Assembly (NCBI GenBank): GCA_030626265.1
Contig: DAOUPF010000074.1
Span: 1 to 6,627, forward strand
DNA: 6,627 nt
Direction of reading: 5' to 3'
Origin: Sulfurovum sp.
GTDB lineage: Bacteria; Campylobacterota; Campylobacteria; Campylobacterales; Sulfurovaceae
A program made the translations under genes and the position numbers. Positions 1 through 6,342 of this stretch are shown here, one piece after another (position 1 is the stretch's first letter; each line of letters begins with the position of its first letter). Under the pieces are notes generated by a model. That model was not told where the DNA came from. It saw only the letters and a program-made list of their open reading frames with translations, and made no database searches.

Positions 1-644
1 ATGCGTTTCCACTCTTTATATGAATAGTCATTCAAATATTTGTTGGCAAGTATCCCAAACTCTTTTTCAGACTTCATTACCATGTAGTACATGATAGCTG
101 AGGGAATGGCTTTGTATGGGATTTGGTAAAATCCAGCTAGTATGCCACCGTCGGAGTAGGGTGAGTAGTGTCTGTATTGAGTTATGAGTTCATCTGTGTT
201 TAGATTGGTTTGGTTAGCTGTTCTGCTGACAAACTCATCTATAGTATCTGAGCTGTACATGACTATACGACGAGTGAATTCTCTCTTTTTTGTAGAGAGA
301 GCCTCTATGAACTCCTCACGAAGCATTTTTTTGTCACTATCAAATCTAACCCATCCTTCTTTTGGATGAGGATATCTCTTGAATAGTCTATAGTCTAGTA
401 TGTTGAGCGATACTCCTTGCTTGTCTATCTCATCTATGATAGTGCCTCTGCTATCATCTGGGATATATATCAATGAAGGTGGAGTTATATAGGCATAAGT
501 ATGATGTACAATCCATAGGCAAACAGCTAAAAAGAGAGTAGCCAATACAAGAGCTATCTTGTCTATCACCTGCCACTCTCTTTCAAGAAGTTTTTTTATA
601 GGAAGCTTTTCTAACTTCAATCTATATCTGCACCATATCCACAT
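1..644 (-). CDS. mltG: Endolytic murein transglycosylase MltG, N-terminal part (runs off left edge)
   Basis: MltG is an inner-membrane enzyme that cuts nascent peptidoglycan strands and so sets glycan length. The frame stays open for 214 codons from 644 to the window edge. A short cytoplasmic basic segment precedes one membrane helix at about residues 27-47. A periplasmic part follows, beginning near PPSLIYIPDDSRGT (the LysM-like subdomain region of the family) and containing EGWVRF (96-101) and DGGILAGFYQIP (165-176). I read the latter as the counterpart of the family's 'EGxxxPDTY' stretch. The frame ends at EWKR, just where the conserved segment with the catalytic glutamate should begin, so activity cannot be judged. 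ATG at 644 overlaps the end of rpiB by 28 bases; its AGAGG lies only one base upstream, which is poor. TTG at 620 is the alternative and would remove the odd leader MWIWCRYR. The gene is probably cotranscribed with rpiB. Family assignment comes from remembered motifs and the single-helix topology. Confidence 0.72.
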   Translation of the reverse strand, partial: MWIWCRYRLKLEKLPIKKLLEREWQVIDKIALVLATLFLAVCLWIVHHTYAYITPPSLIYIPDDSRGTIIDEIDKQGVSLNILDYRLFKRYPHPKEGWVRFDSDKKMLREEFIEALSTKKREFTRRIVMYSSDTIDEFVSRTANQTNLNTDELITQYRHYSPYSDGGILAGFYQIPYKAIPSAIMYYMVMKSEKEFGILANKYLNDYSYKEWKR

Positions 645-1069
645 GCCTCTATCTTGGCGACTCGTCCTGCATGTCTGCCACCCTCAAAAGGGGTATCTAT
701 GAATGCATCTATCATACTCTCTATGACACCTTTCCCTACGACTCTCTCTCCAAATGCCAATATCTGTGCATCATTGTGTGCTCTGCTCATAGAGGCAGTG
801 TAGGCATCATGGCATAGTGCAGCCCTGATACCTACAACTTTGTTTGCAGCCATAGATATACCTATCCCCGTGCCACATATCACTATACCAAAGCTACCCT
901 TGTCAGCTATGACATGCTCTGCACATTTGCGACCAAAGTCAGGATAATCTACTCTATCAGTAGAGTCAGGTCCCAAGTCTACAATCTCATGACCTTTATT
1001 TGTGATATACTCTTTGACAAAGTCCTTATATGCAATCCCAGCATGGTCTGTCGCGATATAGAATTTCAT
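617..1069 (-). CDS. rpiB: Ribose-5-phosphate isomerase B
   Basis: RpiB interconverts ribose 5-phosphate and ribulose 5-phosphate in the non-oxidative pentose phosphate pathway, in the cytoplasm. The 150-residue length is normal for the RpiB/LacAB family. Visible signatures are the N-terminal ATDHAG (residues 7-12), the active-site loop ICGTGIGISMAANK with the catalytic cysteine, and SRAHNDAQILAFGERVVG, the substrate-binding segment that follows the invariant RAALCHDAYTA. The start is ATG at 1069; a GAGGAG (1081-1086) lies 11 bases upstream, somewhat far but the best available. A TATAAT-like -10 box upstream suggests its own promoter. The gene is first in a transcript with mltG, which overlaps its 3' end. 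In H. pylori, as I recall, rpiB sits directly after the M50 gene; here a PAS gene and napL lie between them. Confidence 0.96.
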   Translation of the reverse strand: MKFYIATDHAGIAYKDFVKEYITNKGHEIVDLGPDSTDRVDYPDFGRKCAEHVIADKGSFGIVICGTGIGISMAANKVVGIRAALCHDAYTASMSRAHNDAQILAFGERVVGKGVIESMIDAFIDTPFEGGRHAGRVAKIEACGYGADID

Positions 1070-1107
1070 GATGTGTAAATCTCCTCATCTTTTTATAGTT
1101 TAAAATA

Positions 1108-1134
1108 ATTATACCAAAAATTTTATAGTATCAA
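1108..1134 (-). promoter_or_regulatory. Probable sigma-70 promoter of rpiB-mltG
   Basis: Read on the minus strand, TTGATA (1134-1129) precedes TATAAT (1113-1108) with a 15-base spacer, shorter than the usual 17. The -10 box matches the consensus exactly. It predicts a start near 1101 and a leader of about 32 bases that contains the GAGGAG ribosome binding site. In Campylobacterota the -35 box is weakly conserved, so the -10 is the main evidence. Confidence 0.5.
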
Positions 1135-1171
1135 TTTAATGGAGACTAGAGAAAGAAATTTTAAATGCTTA

Positions 1172-1200
1172 TGAGTCTTTTAATTCTCACATAGTATAAT
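1172..1200 (+). promoter_or_regulatory. Probable promoter of the napL-like gene
   Basis: A perfect TATAAT lies at 1195-1200, 27 bases before the ATG at 1228, and predicts a start near 1207. No convincing TTGACA is present at the expected distance (TGAGTC at 1172-1177 is poor), as is normal for this phylum; the upstream DNA is T- and A-rich. I saw no clear FNR-type TTGAT-N4-ATCAA box that would link it to anaerobic control. Confidence 0.5.
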
Positions 1201-1227
1201 TCGTCAAAAAATAAAGAAGTTAGATAT

Positions 1228-2178
1228 ATGTATAGAGTATTTATAATTATTTTAGTACTTTTCATTTCCAGTTTCGCAAGAGAGATAAAACCAGCATTTG
1301 TCATGAAGTCCAAAGGGCTTGTCAATGACTTTGTGATTGATGAGGTTTATCTGTATGTTGCCAATTCTGAAGGCTCTGTAGAGATATTTGATATTAGAAA
1401 TCAGAAAAAAGTAGATGAGATACTGATAGAGCCAAGCCTCACAACCAAAGGCGACTTGGTCAACCCCAAAGTTCTCAGTGTGGATAGGCACAATGGCAAA
1501 ACCCTCATAGTCAGTACTGATATGGGCGGATATAGAAATGTATGGCTACATGACGGCAAGAGATTGCACTCTATTATCAGTGCCAAGGATAAGAAGACTA
1601 TCAAAGAGGCTCGTTTTGTCAATGATGATGACTTTATGTTTGGGACATTGGGTTATGATGTAGTTCGTTATACTGCTACTGATGATTATAGTGTTTATAG
1701 CAACCATATCGAGGAGAGCTCTTTCTCTGATATGGTTTTGAGTGAAGATCGTAAAAGTATGGTCTCTGCTAGTGAGAGTGGCAAGGTCAAACTCATAGAT
1801 ATAAAATCAGGCAATATCATAAAAGAGGTAGGAGCATTAAATCTAGACAATATATACAAGCTAGCCTATAAAAATGGAAATGTACTCACCGCAGGTCAGG
1901 ATAGGCGAGTAGGTGTATATCCTAGAGAGGGCAAAGCATATTATATAGAGAGTGATTTTTTGGTCTATAGTGTGGGGCTCAGTCCTAGTGGCAAGTTGGG
2001 AGTATACTCCTCCAATGAAAAAAGTGACCTACAGCTCTTTGATGTAAAAACAGGCAAAAATATTCATACTATGGTAGGGCATGACAGCGTACCATCAACA
2101 ATAGAGTTTTTCAATGAAGATGGATTTTTCTCAGCAGGGTATGGATATGAGATATACTATTGGCACTTGGGTAAGTAA
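1228..2178 (+). CDS. napL: NapL-like periplasmic WD40/beta-propeller protein (Nap accessory)
   Basis: NapL is an accessory protein of the epsilonproteobacterial periplasmic nitrate reductase system; its precise role is not settled, and loss affects Nap maturation or activity only modestly as far as I recall. The N-terminus is a signal peptide (hydrophobic core about residues 4-16, likely cleavage after SSFA). The rest is about seven WD40-like blades, for example LYVANSEGSVEIFD (42-55), KTLIVSTDMGGYRNVWLHDG (91-110), MVSASESGKVKLID (178-191), VLTAGQDRRVGVYP (219-232), LGVYSSNEKSDLQLFD (257-272) and a closing FFSAGYGYEIYYWHLG (300-315). I recall segments like SAGQDRRxGVYP and SDFLVYxVGLSPSGK from Campylobacter NapL, which supports the name over a generic WD40 call. 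The start ATG has AAAGAAG at 1213-1219, eight bases upstream. No other nap gene is present: it stands alone, opposite to and convergent with the folD operon. It could be a NapL paralogue with another client. Confidence 0.72.
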   Translation: MYRVFIIILVLFISSFAREIKPAFVMKSKGLVNDFVIDEVYLYVANSEGSVEIFDIRNQKKVDEILIEPSLTTKGDLVNPKVLSVDRHNGKTLIVSTDMGGYRNVWLHDGKRLHSIISAKDKKTIKEARFVNDDDFMFGTLGYDVVRYTATDDYSVYSNHIEESSFSDMVLSEDRKSMVSASESGKVKLIDIKSGNIIKEVGALNLDNIYKLAYKNGNVLTAGQDRRVGVYPREGKAYYIESDFLVYSVGLSPSGKLGVYSSNEKSDLQLFDVKTGKNIHTMVGHDSVPSTIEFFNEDGFFSAGYGYEIYYWHLGK

Positions 2179-2200
2179 TACTAAATCCAATTTAAATTAT

Positions 2201-2216
2201 ATACAATAAATTGTAT
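2201..2216. terminator. Weak AT-rich hairpin between convergent genes
   Basis: The 62-base gap between the napL-like stop and the PAS gene stop holds an inverted repeat, ATACAA and TTGTAT around a four-base TAAA loop, followed on the plus strand by TTTTGTATT. It is the only hairpin in the gap and lies where a shared bidirectional terminator is expected. The stem has a single G-C pair, so intrinsic termination would be weak. Confidence 0.28.
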
Positions 2217-2240
2217 TTTGTATTAAGTAGTACAGAGAGT

Positions 2241-2765
2241 CTATATGTTTGATATTAGATCATCTGCTGCTTCTCGTAGCTTGTTGGTGCTGTTTAAGTT
2301 TTTGAAGACTACGACACACGATGAATCATAAGGTATGGATGGAGCATATGCTTTGCTTAGACTTGTAGATACACTTAGATTCTTGCCGCTGTTTAAAATC
2401 CTTGCACTATCTAGATGGTTCTTGTTTATTATTATATCCATAAGGTTACTCTCTGTATGATTACTATCATCTAGTTGGATACGAATGTTATTGAGATACT
2501 CTATATCTATATCCTCTTTATTTATGCCAAATATACGACCCACTCCTGAATCTGCCAAGATGACCTTATTGTTATTTGATATTACAAGAATACCCTCTTT
2601 TTCATCTTCATCTATATTATTGTGGATATCTATTAGCCTACATAGATACTTTATTTTTTTTCTTTCAATATAAGAGTCGTAGTAGATTCTTATTATACTT
2701 ACTGTTACTAGACCAATAGCAACCAAAAAAACATCTTCTAGGGTAAATATACTCAAAAAATCCAT
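2241..2765 (-). CDS. Membrane-anchored PAS-domain protein without output domain
   Basis: I do not recognise this 174-residue protein as a named family. One membrane helix is visible near the N-terminus (about residues 11-28), followed by a basic juxtamembrane stretch (YIERKKIKYL). Residues about 50-160 read as a PAS fold: EGILVISNNNKVILADSGVGRIFG (57-80, written here as the first strand pair plus helix) and a final strand SCVVVFKNLNSTNK of the 'vvvfrDiT' type. The chain stops right after LREAADDLISNI, which resembles the start of a signalling helix that would normally lead to a kinase or GGDEF domain; none follows. The PAS domain should face the cytoplasm if the positive-inside rule holds. 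ATG at 2765 has an excellent AAGGAG (2771-2776) five bases upstream. It lies 25 bases after the M50 gene, so it is probably the last gene of the folD operon. It may sense a ligand or partner through dimerisation, or be a truncated sensor; no function can be assigned. Confidence 0.8.
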   Translation of the reverse strand: MDFLSIFTLEDVFLVAIGLVTVSIIRIYYDSYIERKKIKYLCRLIDIHNNIDEDEKEGILVISNNNKVILADSGVGRIFGINKEDIDIEYLNNIRIQLDDSNHTESNLMDIIINKNHLDSARILNSGKNLSVSTSLSKAYAPSIPYDSSCVVVFKNLNSTNKLREAADDLISNI

Positions 2766-2790
2766 TAAAACTCCTTCTTAGTCTTTTTAT

Positions 2791-3456
2791 TTATATAGGT
2801 AAAATCCACCCCAATATCCAACGCACAGGCATAAACATTAGATTGCCTAGTGGAGTAGCTAGGATAAGGACTATAAAAATCATACCATATGGGTATAGCT
2901 TCTCCAAAGCACGGACTATGCCAAACCACTTCATCTTGGCAGAGAAGTGCATGAGAGCTTGGGATCCATCTAGTGGCGGTACTGGCCATAGGTTAAATAC
3001 ACCTAGGACTACATTTATCAATATACTCTGCCATATGAGCATAAAGAAAAAGCCCTCCATCATACTCTGTGGGTTGGCAAATAGTGGCAGTATGGTAGAT
3101 AGTAATATAGCTAACAAAAAGTTGTAGGTGATACCTGCAAGTGCTACAGCTATCATGCCATTTTGCCCACCATTTTGTATCACTATCCTAGGATTGATAG
3201 GCACTGGTTTTGCCCAGCCAAATAGAAATGGAGCACCTGTAAAATATAGAACCGCAGGGACTAGTATGGTACCTATAGGATCTATGTGGACTATGGGATT
3301 GATGCTGAGTCTGCCTTGTGATTTGGCAGTGTTGTCACCATATCTATAGGCTACCCAGCCATGCATGATCTCATGACCTATGATAGCTACAGCGATAGCT
3401 AGTATAGAGGCTACTATCTTATATATCTCTGCTTCAGTCACTAGTGGGTGCCTCAC
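2791..3456 (-). CDS. Site-2-type zinc metalloprotease, M50B family, multi-pass membrane
   Basis: Family members cut peptide bonds within or next to the membrane. The zinc site is visible: HEIMH (residues 28-32, two His ligands and the catalytic Glu) in the first membrane helix, and NLWPVPPLDG (155-164), whose Asp163 is the third ligand. AGITYNFLLA (107-116) matches the AGPxxNxxLA helix and FGWAKPVP (79-86) the conserved hairpin. At 221 residues it is a minimal core with no PDZ domain, unlike E. coli RseP, so its substrate is unknown. GTG at 3456 gives a 23-base overlap with lepB; GTG at 3441 is a good alternative, overlapping lepB by eight bases (GTGACTGA) with a GAGG about nine bases upstream, and gives VTEAEIYK. 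Position directly after signal peptidase I suggests coexpression by translational coupling. The same order occurs in H. pylori, as I recall. Confidence 0.92.
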   Translation of the reverse strand: MRHPLVTEAEIYKIVASILAIAVAIIGHEIMHGWVAYRYGDNTAKSQGRLSINPIVHIDPIGTILVPAVLYFTGAPFLFGWAKPVPINPRIVIQNGGQNGMIAVALAGITYNFLLAILLSTILPLFANPQSMMEGFFFMLIWQSILINVVLGVFNLWPVPPLDGSQALMHFSAKMKWFGIVRALEKLYPYGMIFIVLILATPLGNLMFMPVRWILGWILPI

Positions 3457-4396
3457 TCTCTATGCTTTTGATAGATCGTCCTATTCGGCTCCAGCGAACA
3501 GAAAATCTATAGTCTTCCCATTTTTCTTCACACTCCTCTGAGCCAAGCTCCATATCTCCACAGATACGAGATAGAGTCTGATGATCTCTACCACCGCCGT
3601 TGCCATTCATGACTCTATCGTAGCTTCTGTACTCTAGACTAAAGTAGGTAAACCATGGCTGACCGATGACTAAGCTATATGGCACTGAACCCCAAAATCT
3701 ACTATCTTGTGAGTTGTCTCTGTTGTCTCCTACCATATAGAAGTTGTCAGGTTTTACTTTTGTATAAAATGCATTTACAGGAGTACCACCTAGGCTATAT
3801 GATGGGATGGTGAGCTCTTTGATATATAGTGGTTTCATATCTACTTCATCAGCATTTTGGAGCATTAGTAGGAAGCTGTTGGCATTATACTCTGGCTCAT
3901 ACTGAATGCCAAGATACTTCTCTTTATATGGGTTGATGATCCATAGTTTGTCCATGATAGAGATAATCTTCTCTGCTGGATAGTTCTTTTTAACATATTC
4001 ATCTCCCTCATTTGGGTGAAGTAGTAGATTTTTATCATAGTATATGATCTCATCTCCACCCACTGCTACACATCGTTTGACAAAGTGTGTTTTTTTGTTG
4101 GTTGGTACATAAAATATAACTATATCTTCTCTCACTGGTCTATCACCTTCTATGAGGTGACCATTGCCATTGAAGTCTGGCAGGATTTTTAGTCCTACCC
4201 ATGGAAGCTCAGGTATAGAGATACCATAGCTAAACTTCTTGGCAAATAGAAAATCTCCTATGAGCATAGAGCGTTTCATAGAGCCACTTGGTATGACAAA
4301 AGACTGTGCTACAAAAAATATCATAATCAATACAAAAACAACAGCACCAGTCCAAGTACCTGAAAATACATATAGAACATTTAGAAACTTTTTCAT
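3434..4396 (-). CDS. lepB: Signal peptidase I
   Basis: LepB removes signal peptides from exported proteins at the outer face of the inner membrane, using a Ser-Lys dyad. One membrane helix spans about residues 16-32. Box B is IPSGSMKRSMLIGDF (35-49) with catalytic Ser39; box D is FVKRCVAVGGD (105-115) with the general base Lys107; box E is GDNRDNSQDSRFWG (223-236). The total of 320 residues is close to E. coli LepB (324), with one rather than two N-terminal helices and a comparable insert between boxes D and E. The C-terminus carries Cys279 and Cys289, which could form a disulfide in the periplasm. The start ATG shares its A with the folD stop (TAATG), and AAGGAAG inside folD (4402-4408) is its ribosome binding site, so translation is coupled. 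It supplies mature forms of the signal-peptide proteins encoded nearby (NapL-like, cytochrome c, L,D-transpeptidase). Confidence 0.97.
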   Translation of the reverse strand: MKKFLNVLYVFSGTWTGAVVFVLIMIFFVAQSFVIPSGSMKRSMLIGDFLFAKKFSYGISIPELPWVGLKILPDFNGNGHLIEGDRPVREDIVIFYVPTNKKTHFVKRCVAVGGDEIIYYDKNLLLHPNEGDEYVKKNYPAEKIISIMDKLWIINPYKEKYLGIQYEPEYNANSFLLMLQNADEVDMKPLYIKELTIPSYSLGGTPVNAFYTKVKPDNFYMVGDNRDNSQDSRFWGSVPYSLVIGQPWFTYFSLEYRSYDRVMNGNGGGRDHQTLSRICGDMELGSEECEEKWEDYRFSVRWSRIGRSIKSIESEAPTSD

Positions 4397-5244
4397 TATA
4401 TCTTCCTTACTTTTGCAGACTTGAGAGTGTTTTCCAATAGCATAGCTATAGTCATAGGGCCAGCTCCGCCAGGGACTGGTGTGATAAAGCTACACTTGTC
4501 TTTTACTGCTTCAAAGTCTACATCTCCTACAAGCTTACCATTATCCAGTTTATTCATACCGATATCGATGACTATGGCTCCATCTTTGACCATATCTTCG
4601 GTGATGAGGTTAGGTTTGCCAACGCCTACTATGATGATATCAGACTTGAGTGTGTGTGCTTTGATATCTTTGGTATGAATGTGAGTGAGAGTTACTGTTG
4701 CGTCTGCATTGGTCAGTAGTGATGCCATAGGCTTTCCTACTATGTTGCTAGCACCTACGATACAGACATCTTTGCCTCGCAAATCTATCTCATACTTCTC
4801 AAACATTTTCATGACACCCAGTGGTGTACATGGTACGAAGCAGTCTAGCTTTGTGACTAGTCGACCTACATTGTATGGATGAAACCCATCTACATCTTTC
4901 TTTGGATCTATTATCTCTAGGATTTTATTGCTATCTATATGTTTTGGAAGTGGTAGTTGAACCAAGATACCATCTATCCTAGGGTTGTCATTTATCATCT
5001 CTATGGTAGCTATGATTTCATCTTGGCTGATGGTATCTGGCATAGAGTGGATGATAGAGTAGAAGCCTACTTTGTCGCAAGCTTTTCCTTTCATCTTGAC
5101 ATATGCATGACTGGCAGGATCGTCACCCACTAGTATGACGGCAAGTCCGGGGACTATGTTACGTTGTTGTTTTAGTGCTTCTACTTCTGAAGCGACTAAG
5201 GCATGGACACTGTGAGCTAATAATTTTCCATCTATTAATTGCAT
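4396..5244 (-). CDS. folD: Bifunctional methylenetetrahydrofolate dehydrogenase/cyclohydrolase
   Basis: FolD oxidises 5,10-methylene-THF to methenyl-THF with NADP+ and then hydrolyses it to 10-formyl-THF, supplying one-carbon units for purines and initiator formyl-methionine. The 282-residue length is standard. The folate site shows SHAYVKMKGKAC (45-56) with Tyr48 and the catalytic Lys52, ILVQLPLP (93-100) with Gln96, and KKDVDGFHPYN (115-125). The nucleotide-binding part has IVGASNIVGKPMASLL (162-177) where many orthologues have GRS, and TPVPGGAGPMT (255-265) where GGVGP is commoner; both look like tolerated variants. ATG at 5244 has AAAGAGAG just upstream. It is first in the folD-lepB-M50-PAS transcript and divergent from the cytochrome gene. 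Confidence 0.97.
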   Translation of the reverse strand: MQLIDGKLLAHSVHALVASEVEALKQQRNIVPGLAVILVGDDPASHAYVKMKGKACDKVGFYSIIHSMPDTISQDEIIATIEMINDNPRIDGILVQLPLPKHIDSNKILEIIDPKKDVDGFHPYNVGRLVTKLDCFVPCTPLGVMKMFEKYEIDLRGKDVCIVGASNIVGKPMASLLTNADATVTLTHIHTKDIKAHTLKSDIIIVGVGKPNLITEDMVKDGAIVIDIGMNKLDNGKLVGDVDFEAVKDKCSFITPVPGGAGPMTIAMLLENTLKSAKVRKI

Positions 5245-5262
5245 TGTACTCTCTTTAGGGTT

Positions 5263-5268
5263 TATATA
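5263..5268 (-). promoter_or_regulatory. Possible -10 box for the folD operon
   Basis: TATATA lies 18 bases upstream of the folD ATG and would start transcription just before its AAAGAGAG site, giving a very short leader. No -35 is clear. The whole divergent gap to the cytochrome gene is only 70 bases, so the promoter must be here unless transcription enters from elsewhere. Confidence 0.33.
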
Positions 5269-5283
5269 TTTGAAAATTTAAGG

Positions 5284-5289
5284 TATTAT
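5284..5289 (+). promoter_or_regulatory. Possible -10 box for the cytochrome c - L,D-transpeptidase pair
   Basis: TATTAT (one mismatch to TATAAT) lies 25 bases before the ATG at 5315, predicting a start near 5296. No -35 consensus is seen. The ribosome binding site after it is weak (GGTG only), so expression may be modest. Confidence 0.38.
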
Positions 5290-5314
5290 ATCAAAAATAG
5301 TTTATGGTGCTTAA

Positions 5315-5659
5315 ATGAAAAAAATATATCTTATCTTTTTGTTCTCTTTTGCACTTTGTGCTGAGGACTTTATATCAGAGTTTGAGTATGGGCAGATGCT
5401 CTACCAAAGCCCTAGAGGTGTGAGCTGTGTACCTTGTCATGGTGAGACAGGAGAGGGTAGGGATATAGTGAGCTACACAGAGGACAATGGCACTGTAGTC
5501 ATGATCAAAGGTCCAGATATCCGCTCTAGTACACTCACACAGATAAATGATAGTGTTAAAAAAGGCAACAGCATAATGCCCCGATATTTCTTCACAGACA
5601 AAGAGATAAAGACTATACATGCATACCTAGAAAAAGTAAACTTAGAGGAGACAGAGTAA
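5315..5659 (+). CDS. Small periplasmic monohaem cytochrome c
   Basis: This 114-residue protein has a signal peptide (hydrophobic core residues 4-14, likely cleavage after FALCA, 12-16) and a single haem-binding site CVPCH (38-42), within the class I context RGVSCVPCHGETGEG. The likely sixth ligand is Met88 in NSIMPRYFFTDKEI (85-98), and the C-terminal helix TIHAYLEKVN closes the fold. It should carry electrons in the periplasm, after haem attachment by the cytochrome c maturation system; the donor and acceptor cannot be told from the sequence. It is shorter than most cytochromes c551/c553 only by loops. The stop overlaps the next start as TAATG, so the pair is coupled. A cysteine at residue 15 lies in the signal peptide; the context does not look like a convincing lipobox, though lipidation is not excluded. 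Confidence 0.9.
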   Translation: MKKIYLIFLFSFALCAEDFISEFEYGQMLYQSPRGVSCVPCHGETGEGRDIVSYTEDNGTVVMIKGPDIRSSTLTQINDSVKKGNSIMPRYFFTDKEIKTIHAYLEKVNLEETE

Positions 5660-6342
5660 TGCGTTATATATTTATGCTACTTTTTATCCTAAGCTCTCTA
5701 TCTGCAAATCCACTATCCAAAAGCAAACAAGCCATAGTAGTAACTACTGCCAAATGGTCAGCCAATCATGGAGTATTGCAACGATATGAGAAGCATTCAG
5801 GCAAATGGAAAGCAGTAGGCAAACGCTTAGCTGTAAAAGTGGGGAAAAATGGACTAGCATGGGGCAGAGGACTACACAAGATCCCAAAAGGTTCTAAACG
5901 AATCAAAAGAGAGGGTGACGGCAGAGCTCCTGCTGGTATATTTAGACTCCCTTATGCTTTTGGTGATAAGTCCTTCAAAATCGCATACCCTTACCGTCGT
6001 ATGAGTAGCAAACACCACTGTGTAGATGATAGCCGTTCCAGATACTACAATAAAGTTATAGATAGTAGTAAGAGCAAAAAAGACTACAAAAGTTTTGAGC
6101 GTATGAAGTTTGCTAGTGGACTATATAGCTACGGACTTTTCGTAGATCACAACCCAAAGCAGATATCAAAAGCAGGCTCATGTATATTTCTACACATTAA
6201 AAAGCCTAGTGGTAAGCCTACAGTAGGCTGTACAGCTATGAGCAAATCAGAGATAAAAACTTTACTCAGATGGCTTGATCCAAAGAAGAAACCGTTATTG
6301 GTGCAAGCTCCACAGAGTGAGATTGGGAAGTTGTTTCGTTGA
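5659..6342 (+). CDS. L,D-transpeptidase family protein (YkuD domain)
   Basis: YkuD-domain enzymes use a catalytic cysteine to form or remodel 3-3 peptidoglycan cross-links or to attach proteins to the wall, in the periplasm. A signal peptide is visible (residues 3-16, likely cleavage after SLSA). The order then fits the single-domain group I know as COG3786: GKNGLAWGRGL (62-72), GDGRAPAGIFRLPYAFG (86-102), CVDDSRSRYYNKVID (121-135), then the catalytic region SCIFLHI (174-180, His179) and TVGCTAMS (188-195, Cys191). The usual (S/T)HGC is VGC here, as in other members of this group. The mature protein is rich in Lys and Arg, suiting contact with anionic wall. No LysM or other wall-binding domain is present. 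AGAGGAG (5644-5650) sits eight bases before the ATG inside the cytochrome gene. Stop is TGA at 6340. The exact activity (cross-linking, carboxypeptidase or anchoring) is not resolvable. Confidence 0.88.
   Translation: MRYIFMLLFILSSLSANPLSKSKQAIVVTTAKWSANHGVLQRYEKHSGKWKAVGKRLAVKVGKNGLAWGRGLHKIPKGSKRIKREGDGRAPAGIFRLPYAFGDKSFKIAYPYRRMSSKHHCVDDSRSRYYNKVIDSSKSKKDYKSFERMKFASGLYSYGLFVDHNPKQISKAGSCIFLHIKKPSGKPTVGCTAMSKSEIKTLLRWLDPKKKPLLVQAPQSEIGKLFR

Noticed and set aside
184..369. Plus-strand 61-codon frame opposite mltG
   Set aside because: The minus-strand frame is open through the whole region and reads as a coherent membrane-anchored MltG N-terminus.
1141..1190. Regulatory hairpin or small RNA in the rpiB-napL gap
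   Set aside because: Two five-base inverted repeats (AGACT/AGTCT and GAGAA/TTCTC) interlock rather than nest and are too short; expected by chance in such DNA.
2176..2245. Decayed continuation of the PAS protein beyond its stop
   Set aside because: Reading on in frame gives about five codons and another stop, with no signalling-helix or kinase-like residues.
2843..3349. Plus-strand frames of 73-94 codons opposite the M50 gene
   Set aside because: The minus strand carries clear HExxH and PPLDG motifs in the same stretch; the plus frames have no motif or start signal.
4421..4882. Plus-strand open frames of 65-85 codons opposite folD
   Set aside because: They are mirror frames of the strongly conserved folD coding sequence, have no ribosome sites and give low-complexity Ser/Thr/Pro-rich translations.
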